Origin: Methylotenera oryzisoli
GTDB lineage: Bacteria > Pseudomonadota > Gammaproteobacteria > Burkholderiales > Methylophilaceae
Direction of reading: 5' to 3'
Length of the DNA: 64,000 bases
NCBI RefSeq assembly: GCF_004661485.1
Contig: NZ_PQVH01000005.1
Span: 186,001-250,000, forward strand
Shown: piece after piece, positions 57,815-64,000 of the stretch
Position numbering within the stretch: the stretch's first letter is position 1
Layout: every line of letters begins with the position of its first letter
The notes under the pieces: generated by a model
What the model was told of the DNA's origin: nothing
The model's input: the letters and a program-made list of their open reading frames with translations, nothing else
The model's database searches: none
Made by a program: the position numbers and the translations under genes

Positions 57815-58816
57815 ATGGTATTTTTAGAACTGTTACTGATGCTCGTCGTGATTCTAATCGCGGCAGAGGTGTTTACTAATGCACTTGAGCATTTGGGTGA
57901 AAAGCTTGGCATCTCCGAGGGGGTGACTGGGTCTTTATTCGCGGCGGTAGGCACTGCGTTGCCAGAAACCTCTGTGCCTTTGCTGGCACTGTTAGCGGGT
58001 ACACAAAATGCTGCCACCAATGAAGAGATCGGAGTAGGTGCTATTTTGGGTGCGCCACTGATGTTGGCTACGCTTTCTATCTGTTTGATGGCCGTATCAG
58101 TTTGGCGCAGTAGAGGGACGAATGGCCACCTCCGTCCTGAGCGTACAGGTTTAGCTCGTGACCTTAGTTTCTTTATTGCAGCGTTTAGTTTTGCTGCGAT
58201 TGCGATGTTTGTACCACATAGTTTAAGTGCAGTGCGTTATGGCTTAGGTTTCTCTATGGTCATGATTTATTTCGTCTACGTGATGTTGACGCTGCGTGCA
58301 TCAAAAGCGCTGGTCGAAGATGGCCACGCGACGGAAGCTGGTGGCGATATGTTTTTGTGCAAGCTTGGCCTGCCTAATAATATGGTAATCATATTTGTGC
58401 AGTTGTTCTTAGGCTTAGCGCTCCTAGTTGGAGGTGCTAAAGGTTTTATCGGTGGCGTAGAAGAAGCTTCACACCTGTTAGGTATTTCAGCCCTGCTCCT
58501 ATCACTGTTAATTATTCCTATTGCCACAGAGTTGCCGGAAAAAGTGAATAGTATTTTATGGATACGCAAAGGTAAGGATACCTTGGCTTTTGGCAACATT
58601 ACTGGTGCTATGGTGTTTCAAGGCACGTTGTTGCCGGCAATCGGTATTATGCTTACGCCATGGGAGCCGCGCCGTGAAGTGTTGTTGGGCATTGTATTAA
58701 CCCTCGTTGCCGCTATCTGGTTACGCTATCTGGTACAAAAAGGTGGCTTGCGCGTTTGGCATCTGTTGGTGAATGGCGCTATTTATGTAACGTACCTATG
58801 CTTAGTACTGGCCTAG
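57815..58816 (+). CDS. CaCA-type sodium/calcium exchanger-like protein
   Basis: 333 residues, about nine to ten membrane helices in two related halves. The first alpha-repeat has G-T-A-L-P-E-T-S-V-P and the second has A-T-E-L-P-E-K-V-N-S with G-N-I-T-G-A-M-V-F-Q, like the G-T-S-L-P-E and G-N-x-x-G-S-N signatures of CaCA exchangers. The second repeat lacks the usual G-T-S, so the ion is uncertain. AAGGAAAG precedes the ATG. Confidence 0.82.
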   Translation: MVFLELLLMLVVILIAAEVFTNALEHLGEKLGISEGVTGSLFAAVGTALPETSVPLLALLAGTQNAATNEEIGVGAILGAPLMLATLSICLMAVSVWRSRGTNGHLRPERTGLARDLSFFIAAFSFAAIAMFVPHSLSAVRYGLGFSMVMIYFVYVMLTLRASKALVEDGHATEAGGDMFLCKLGLPNNMVIIFVQLFLGLALLVGGAKGFIGGVEEASHLLGISALLLSLLIIPIATELPEKVNSILWIRKGKDTLAFGNITGAMVFQGTLLPAIGIMLTPWEPRREVLLGIVLTLVAAIWLRYLVQKGGLRVWHLLVNGAIYVTYLCLVLA

Positions 58817-58896
58817 GTTTGGTGTTTGCTTAAACTGATGGTGTTGCTGCTGTGCTGATGACGGTGCAGCAGCCATTGGTGTTACTGCGTCTAGAC

Positions 58897-60294
58897 TCAG
58901 CTTTCTTCTGTATCCGCTTCTAAATCTGTATCGGTTTCTTTTGATAGGCCTAACTTGGCAAGTCGGTAGCGTAAGGTGCGGAAAGTCACCCCAAGCAGTT
59001 TTGCCGCGGCAGTTTTGTTGTGGTTGGTTTTATCCAAGGCTTGAATAATGGCCTTTTTCTCTATTTCTTCCAGATAATCAGTCAAGTTGATTTCACTGGT
59101 GTTGCTGCTACCAAACATTGGGTTTGCACTAATTGCAGGGGTATCGGGGTTGCCTTCCGTTAATACGTCCTCTACGACGATGGTTTGGCCGTCACATAGT
59201 GCTAAAGCGCGCTCTAACATGTTTTCCAGCTCGCGCACGTTGCCTGGAAACGCCAAGCTGGCAATATACGCCTGTGCTTGTGCATCAATTTTTGGCGTTG
59301 CAATGTGCTGAGCCTGACACAGTTTATTCAGCAGCATCTCGGTAAGCAGTGGAATATCTGCCGGTCGGTTACGTAGTGCTGGCATCTTGAGTTGAATCAC
59401 ATTGAGGCGATAGTACAGATCTTTTCTAAATTGACCTGCATCCATCATTTCGGTTAGATTTTTGTGTGTGGCACTAATGATGCGCACATCCACAGCATCT
59501 TCATTTGTGCCGCCCACCATGCGTACTTTCTTCTCTTGAATCGCCCGTAGCAGCTTTACTTGCATGGCGAGTGGTAAGTCCGCAACTTCATCTAAAAATA
59601 ATGTGCCACCGTTAGCCGCTTGAAATAACCCTTCTTTATCTTGGTTCGCACCGGTAAACGCACCTTTTTTATAGCCAAAAAACTCACTTTCCATTAAGTT
59701 TTCAGGAATTGCACCGCAGTTCACTGCGATAAAGGCACCATCGGCACGCGAACTGTTCTGGTGGATGAGTTTTGCCGCCAACTCTTTGCCGCTACCGGAT
59801 TCGCCACTGATATAAACCGGTGCCTGACTGCGCGAGACTTTTGCAATCATCGTGCGTACATACTGAATCGGCTCAGAATTGCCAATCATGTCCAGGGTAT
59901 TGGGTTTGCTTTGGCTGGATCTTGCGCTGAGTTTAAGCGCAGACTCAATCACGGGGCGTAACTGTTTGAGTGAAATGGGCTTGGCTAGATAATCAAACGC
60001 GCCGGCTTTGAGTGCACATACTGCGTTGTCCGCACTGGCATGAGCGGTGATAACGGCAACCGGCAGGCCGAAATGAAATTCATTGATATAGTTAACTAAG
60101 TCTAATCCGGTGCCGTTCGGCATTTGCATGTCAGTGAGGCATAGGGCATAAGTGCGTAATTTCAGCATGGCCTTGGCCTCTTCAACGCTGCTCGCGCTAA
60201 AGGTTTCAACATCCATGCGCTCCAGCGTCATCGCTAATAGTTCGCGGATGTCTGTCTCATCATCAACAATTAAGCAGCTAGGTCTTTGTTGCAT
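58897..60294 (-). CDS. pilR: NtrC-family response regulator (PilR-like)
   Basis: 465 residues. Receiver domain with acidic D11/D12 and phospho-acceptor D55 (L-T-D-M-Q-M-P). The sigma-54 AAA+ domain has G-E-S-G-S-G-K-E (Walker A) and G-A-F-T-G-A, the sigma-54 contact loop. A Fis-type helix-turn-helix ends the protein (N-K-T-A-A-A-K-L-L-G-V-T-F-R-T-L-R-Y-R-L). In pseudomonads PilR activates pilA. Naming rests on pairing with the PilS-like kinase; no pilin gene is in view. Confidence 0.9.
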   Translation of the reverse strand: MQQRPSCLIVDDETDIRELLAMTLERMDVETFSASSVEEAKAMLKLRTYALCLTDMQMPNGTGLDLVNYINEFHFGLPVAVITAHASADNAVCALKAGAFDYLAKPISLKQLRPVIESALKLSARSSQSKPNTLDMIGNSEPIQYVRTMIAKVSRSQAPVYISGESGSGKELAAKLIHQNSSRADGAFIAVNCGAIPENLMESEFFGYKKGAFTGANQDKEGLFQAANGGTLFLDEVADLPLAMQVKLLRAIQEKKVRMVGGTNEDAVDVRIISATHKNLTEMMDAGQFRKDLYYRLNVIQLKMPALRNRPADIPLLTEMLLNKLCQAQHIATPKIDAQAQAYIASLAFPGNVRELENMLERALALCDGQTIVVEDVLTEGNPDTPAISANPMFGSSNTSEINLTDYLEEIEKKAIIQALDKTNHNKTAAAKLLGVTFRTLRYRLAKLGLSKETDTDLEADTEES

Positions 60295-60310
60295 ACTAAA
60301 AATATGGCCC

Positions 60311-61915
60311 TTAGTTAATCGTTTGTAACTGCAGTATGAATGCGCTACCGGTGTCTAGCTTTTGGTACTTTAAGCGCGAGCTATTAGCCTCTGCAAGCTC
60401 GCGTGAAATATACAGCCCCAGGCCGTTCCCTGTTGTTTTGGTTGTATAGAAAGGCTCAAACAGTTTGCTGCGATTTTCTTCTGCCACGCCTTCACCGTCA
60501 TCGATCACCTCTAAGTTTAAACCAGCACGCCCATTTTTTGTACAGTTTAACTTTAAACTGCCCATCTGTTTATGGCTATGCTCCCAGCCATTTTTACACA
60601 AGTTCCATAAAATCTGCATCAGATGGCGTTGGTCATAAGTCACAAATAATGCATCTTTAGGCAGGTTAATCTGAAAATCTGATTCAGGTATTTTCTCTAC
60701 GGCACAAAATTGCGTGTAAAAATCGAAAATAAATTGATTAAGCGCCAGCCTCTCCTGATTGGTGCGGTCGCGACGATTGAGCTCCAGTACATCTTTAATG
60801 ATTTTATCAATGCGTTGTATATTATCTGCAATGATTTGCAGCATACGATTATTTTGCGCACCAAAGTTTTCTTCTTGCAGTAATTGCGTGGCGTGGCTGA
60901 TTGCACTGAGCGGGTTGCGAATTTCGTGTGCAATATTGGCGGTTAGGCGGCCGAGTGCTGCCAGTTTTGATTGCTGTGCCGCTGACTGGATTTGGCTCCA
61001 GTCCTGAATAAACACCACCGCGCCGTGCAGGCGAGTATCGCGGCTGATAGGTTCGAATCTGAGTTTGAGTTCTTTGTTGTTAATAGAAATAATCAGGTGC
61101 TCGCTTGCGCTATCTGCATGCATCCAGCGGTTAAATGAATGGGCGATTTCGATGGCGCTGTCATTTAATTTAACGGTTTCACCGTCATCGGTTGGTGTGA
61201 CAGTCAGTAGCGAGGTGGCGGCTGAGTTATGGTGGCGAATATTCAGGTGCTGATCCATGACAATAACGCTATCTTGCATTTCTTCGGTAATCAGCGCGTT
61301 TACTTGCGCTAGGTTTTCTAAGTCAACGCCACGGGCCGAGGCGAGCGCCTCACTTTGCAGAATGCGCTTGGCAAAGCTGTAGCCTAGCCAGGCCGTCGCA
61401 AAACAGCTCAAGCTTAGCATCACCGGTTGACTGTACACCGAAACGGGCAGATCCCATTTTGCGATTTGGTAGCTTTGCTCCAGCAGTAGGCCTATGGTGG
61501 CAATGGCGGCATAGAATAAGGCTAGACGGCCATTGCTGATGAGGCTGGCGGTAACGATAGTGATAATCAGCAGTAGCCCTAAGCCGCTTTGCATGCCGCC
61601 GGCCGCATGCATAATGGCAATGATGAAAAGTATATCAATGATAATTTGCACCGGATTAAAAAATACCAATGCGGAAGATCTGATCGGCGCCACAATCAAT
61701 AGCGTGAAACTGAACAGTGAGTAGGCTAGGGATAAGCTAAAAAACAATGAGGCATCTTGCATTTCACCCCAGTTCTTTTGCCCAATATATAGCGAGAATA
61801 ATACAAAAATTAGGCTTAAAATTAGCCTGAATACATTAATAATACGAATAGTGCGCGCCTGAAGTGATAGTTCACTCTGCGAGCTAAGGTGTTGATGAGG
61901 CATGAAGTCAATCAT
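60311..61915 (-). CDS. pilS: membrane sensor histidine kinase (PilS-like)
   Basis: 534 residues. About six membrane helices fill residues 30-190, as in PilS, followed by a PAS-like region. The phospho-acceptor is H330 in A-N-I-A-H-E-I-R-N-P-L. ATPase motifs are N-G-W-E-H (N box), D-D-G-E-G-V (G1) and G-N-G-L-G-L-Y (G2). It lies 16 bases upstream of pilR. Met5 (61903) is an alternative start. Confidence 0.9.
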   Translation of the reverse strand: MIDFMPHQHLSSQSELSLQARTIRIINVFRLILSLIFVLFSLYIGQKNWGEMQDASLFFSLSLAYSLFSFTLLIVAPIRSSALVFFNPVQIIIDILFIIAIMHAAGGMQSGLGLLLIITIVTASLISNGRLALFYAAIATIGLLLEQSYQIAKWDLPVSVYSQPVMLSLSCFATAWLGYSFAKRILQSEALASARGVDLENLAQVNALITEEMQDSVIVMDQHLNIRHHNSAATSLLTVTPTDDGETVKLNDSAIEIAHSFNRWMHADSASEHLIISINNKELKLRFEPISRDTRLHGAVVFIQDWSQIQSAAQQSKLAALGRLTANIAHEIRNPLSAISHATQLLQEENFGAQNNRMLQIIADNIQRIDKIIKDVLELNRRDRTNQERLALNQFIFDFYTQFCAVEKIPESDFQINLPKDALFVTYDQRHLMQILWNLCKNGWEHSHKQMGSLKLNCTKNGRAGLNLEVIDDGEGVAEENRSKLFEPFYTTKTTGNGLGLYISRELAEANSSRLKYQKLDTGSAFILQLQTIN

Positions 61916-61969
61916 TGGCGTATCTATACATGTTGCGTATGCATCTTCAGTTAATCGACAATTGCAGGC

Positions 61970-62200
61970 TTATACATCTGATTTAATGTGTGCCTGAGAG
62001 CAGTAGAATTTACCCTCTACTAAAAACGCCTCAGACCTAGGCAAGTGCACATGGCATTGATCGCATTCCACCATGTTCTCAATATTCGCTTCTACCGCTT
62101 TGTTGTTCTCTGCGGTTCGATTCGCCTTGGCGTTGAGGTTGCGCTTGATCGCCTGGATGACGAGCCCAATCACGATAGCCCAAAAAATTAGTTTCCACAT
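61970..62200 (-). CDS. PP0621-family small membrane-anchored zinc-ribbon protein
   Basis: 76 residues. One N-terminal membrane helix (4-17), a charged Asn/Ala-rich linker, then C46-D-Q-C49 and C67-S-Q-A-H71, a likely metal-binding knuckle. It matches the PP0621 family that often accompanies pilSR. Function is unknown; it may work with the kinase, whose gene starts 54 bases downstream. Confidence 0.85.
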   Translation of the reverse strand: MWKLIFWAIVIGLVIQAIKRNLNAKANRTAENNKAVEANIENMVECDQCHVHLPRSEAFLVEGKFYCSQAHIKSDV

Positions 62201-62513
62201 AATGAACGTTACTCAAATCTTAAATGGTTAAGTTCAGATTGTAACTAAAAGTGCAGGCTATGTAGCATTTTAATACGTGCTATTCCTTTGCCTTAGTTGT
62301 TTTCATTGATTGCTTAGATATTTACCTATGCAGCCGCTAAAGTACTTTGCTTCTGGGTTCAAAATTTGAGTCACGGGCTAAGCCCGCCTGTGGCAGAGCT
62401 AGCGGAAAATACAAACCTGATATACTGTGTGCCTGAATATGAGGTGCACTTACGCACATGATTTGGTTAACAGTATAAAATACCAACCTAAATATGGCGT
62501 CAAATATCTAAAC

Positions 62514-63110
62514 ATGGCAACACCCAAGGAACTTTCTGATTTTCTCGCAGCAGCGGAGCGGCGTGCATTTAAGCAGACGGCTTATGCTGTCCGCGATGAT
62601 CATGCGGCATTAGATATCGTGCAAGATGCCATGATGAAGCTTGCAGATAAATATGGTGCCCAGCCTGTGACAGAGTTTCCTATGCTGTTTCAGCGTATTT
62701 TGCAAAATACGATGCGCGATTACTGGCGCAGGCAAAAAGTGCGCAACTTGTGGACTACGCTGTTATCAGCCTTTGGTGGCGGTGCCGATGATAATGAAGA
62801 CCGCGATCCTCTAGACACCATTGATGTGGGCGATGATAGCGAAGAGCCATCGGTACAAATCGCACGCAGCCAAACCATACAGTTAATTGAGCGAGCATTA
62901 GAAAAATTACCAGCACGTCAACGAGAAGCATTTGTGTTGCGTTACTGGGAGGAGATGGATGTCGCAGAAACAGCAGAAATCATGGGATGCTCCGATGGCA
63001 GCGTTAAAACGCATTGTTCGCGAGCGGTACATGCGTTAGCTATAGAATTGCGCAAACAGGGGCTAGATAAAATAGGTTTGTCCAATGTAACATTGAACGA
63101 ACCGAAATGA
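62514..63110 (+). CDS. sigma-70 family RNA polymerase sigma factor (group IV-like)
   Basis: 198 residues from the ATG at 62514 (M-A-T-P-K-E-L-S-D-F-L-A-A-A-E-R-R); an upstream methionine at 62427 adds 29 unlikely residues. Region 2 contains A-L-D-I-V-Q-D-A-M-M-K-L-A-D-K-Y and W-R-R-Q-K-V-R. An unusually long acidic linker (about 80-125) precedes region 4: L-P-A-R-Q-R-E-A-F-V-L-R-Y-W-E-E-M-D and C-S-D-G-S-V-K-T-H-C-S-R-A. It begins an operon with a DUF3619 membrane protein and a DUF3106 protein. Confidence 0.92.
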   Translation: MATPKELSDFLAAAERRAFKQTAYAVRDDHAALDIVQDAMMKLADKYGAQPVTEFPMLFQRILQNTMRDYWRRQKVRNLWTTLLSAFGGGADDNEDRDPLDTIDVGDDSEEPSVQIARSQTIQLIERALEKLPARQREAFVLRYWEEMDVAETAEIMGCSDGSVKTHCSRAVHALAIELRKQGLDKIGLSNVTLNEPK

Positions 63111-63135
63111 TGGCTCGAAAGAATAGGAGCGAGCA

Positions 63136-63579
63136 ATGAGCGCGAGTGAAAATAAATATATCGATCAGGCAACGGCTTTGGATGCTAGCGTTGAGGATCA
63201 GATTGCACGCAATATGGTTGAGTTGCTAAATAGTCACGCCCAGAAGTTGCCGGAAGCTCAAGCGGCGCGTTTGGCTGATGCGCGTAGTTTAGCTATAGGC
63301 AGATTAGTGAACCGGGAAGCACAGCTAGCTGGCCATAGCCTGCACAGGAATGGTCATGCTTTGCAATGGCGCGGAGGACGTTGGGGGCATTACTTTGAAC
63401 AGCACCGCATACTATCTGCGTTGTTGATTATAGGGGTGATGTTATTTGCACTTTTTGCTGTTCAGCAGTTGAGTGTTAGTCATCAAATGGAAAATAGCGA
63501 TGCATTCTTGCTGGCGTCTGATTTGCCACCTGAAGCATACGCAGACAAGGGATTTACTGCATGGTTGGATACCAATTGA
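63136..63579 (+). CDS. DUF3619 single-pass membrane protein, possible anti-sigma factor
   Basis: 147 residues. A soluble N-terminal half of about 95 residues is followed by one membrane helix (about 96-112) and a short outer tail. The early I-A-R-N-M-V-E-L-L-N motif and R-L-A-D-A-R-S-L-A are family features. N-in single-pass topology directly after a sigma-factor gene suggests an anti-sigma factor, but no zinc-binding anti-sigma motif is present, so this is inference only. Confidence 0.85.
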   Translation: MSASENKYIDQATALDASVEDQIARNMVELLNSHAQKLPEAQAARLADARSLAIGRLVNREAQLAGHSLHRNGHALQWRGGRWGHYFEQHRILSALLIIGVMLFALFAVQQLSVSHQMENSDAFLLASDLPPEAYADKGFTAWLDTN

Positions 63580-64000
63580 AGCTGAAGAGCCTAATTTTTG
63601 TATTGGCATTGCTTGTCTATGGAGTTTCAGTTGCTAATGCTGCTGATGTTTCTTGGTCTGAGCTGAGTGATGCACAACGTAAAGTGTTAAATCCTCTAGC
63701 TTCTGAATGGGATACTTTGCGTCCGTGGCAACGAGAAAAAATGCTGGATATAGCCAAGGACTACCCGAAAATGAATGCTGATAAGCAGGCCTTGGTTAAG
63801 GAGCGTTTGACCAACTGGAGCCGCATGACGCCTTATGAGCGTGAGAATGCACGAAAGAGGCATCAGCAGTTTAATGCGTTGTCCACAGATAAGAAAGCTG
63901 AGCTGCGCAAAAAATGGCTGGAGTATCAAAAGCTACCTGAGTCTGAGCGTGCAAAGTTGCGTGCGGACTCGCCAGATACTTACACTGATGCTGATTTAAA
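63561..64000 (+). CDS. DUF3106 exported protein, 5' part
   Basis: At least 146 residues, running off the window edge. The ATG at 63561 lies inside the end of the DUF3619 gene (19-base overlap). A signal peptide ends near V-A-N-A-A-D. Repeated helical units follow, each with a tryptophan and a charged R/K-E face (for example W-D-T-L-R-P-W-Q-R-E-K-M and W-S-R-M-T-P-Y-E-R-E-N-A-R-K-R), typical of DUF3106. The function is unknown; a periplasmic helical protein behind a sigma factor could be a stress sensor or chaperone. Confidence 0.85.
   Translation, partial: MVGYQLKLKSLIFVLALLVYGVSVANAADVSWSELSDAQRKVLNPLASEWDTLRPWQREKMLDIAKDYPKMNADKQALVKERLTNWSRMTPYERENARKRHQQFNALSTDKKAELRKKWLEYQKLPESERAKLRADSPDTYTDADL

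Noticed and set aside
58846-58873. GCTGCTG/CAGCAGC inverted repeat between the exchanger gene and pilR
   Set aside because: Only seven pairs with a 14-base loop and no T-run; a trinucleotide-like repeat can pair by chance.
62372-62430. tRNA-like string near CGGGCTAAGCCCG and GGCAGAGCTAGCGG
   Set aside because: No matching acceptor stem or T-arm could be placed at proper distances on either strand; the small GC hairpin alone is not a tRNA.

Overview
The window looks like chromosomal core sequence from a betaproteobacterium, most probably a methylotroph of the family Methylophilaceae (Methylotenera/Methylophilus group). This is an inference from protein character and gene order: gshA of the acidithiobacilli/betaproteobacterial type with gshB, mreBCD-mrdA-rodA-rlpA-dacA-ybeD-lipB-lipA, gatCAB divergent from mreB, metXW, prmC-prfA-hemA, hda-perM-purM, pilSR-PP0621, and an rpe gene whose codon use by eye resembles a very highly expressed gene, as expected where the ribulose monophosphate cycle assimilates one-carbon units. 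Coding density is high and no stretch over 300 bases lacks a gene. I saw no rRNA, tRNA, insertion sequence, prophage or CRISPR array.

Layout. 1-3813 (minus): gshA, gshB, an ApbE flavin transferase, a NusG-II protein and the first 13 codons of a probable Gx membrane protein. 3879-13794 (minus): one long envelope-shape and lipoate block from mreB to lipA. 14094-17348 (plus): gatCAB, closed by a bidirectional terminator. 17506-26836: a DUF4124 protein, pyrE, xthA (plus), an AmpG-like permease with metW and metX, a BLUF photoreceptor, then prmC-prfA-hemA. 26954-32722 (plus): rpe, gph, a probable trp leader peptide with a terminator hairpin, trpE, and a MASE1-PAS-GGDEF-EAL protein. 32953-38505 (plus): a heavy-metal RND efflux operon. 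38624-41473: moaC (minus), then an M48 peptidase with soxY and soxZ (plus). 41673-44214: ahpC and ahpF with punctuating hairpins, and a DUF2892 protein. 44311-47841 (minus): a FAD protein, hda and perM. 47979-52804 (plus): purM, a DUF3108 protein, rsmB and a dicarboxylate-type symporter. 52888-57723 (minus): an HAE1-type RND pump, its lipoprotein adaptor and ampD. 57815-58816 (plus): a CaCA-type exchanger. 58897-62200 (minus): pilR, pilS and a small PP0621-type protein. 62514-64000 (plus): a sigma factor, a DUF3619 membrane protein and a partial DUF3106 secreted protein.

How the genes work together. Three themes recur: building and recycling murein (Mre/Rod proteins, PBP2, DacA, RlpA, AmpG, AmpD), redox and thiol defence (glutathione synthesis, AhpC/AhpF, flavin transfer by ApbE) and export of metals or drugs. 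The less ordinary items are the candidate trp attenuator upstream of trpE (28478-28602), the sigma/DUF3619/DUF3106 cassette at the right edge, which has the layout of a sigma/anti-sigma/envelope-sensor unit, an orphan soxYZ pair behind a metallopeptidase with an altered SoxY carrier tail, and an ApbE/NusG-II/Gx set with no flavin-accepting partner in view. None of these can be proved from sequence reading alone.
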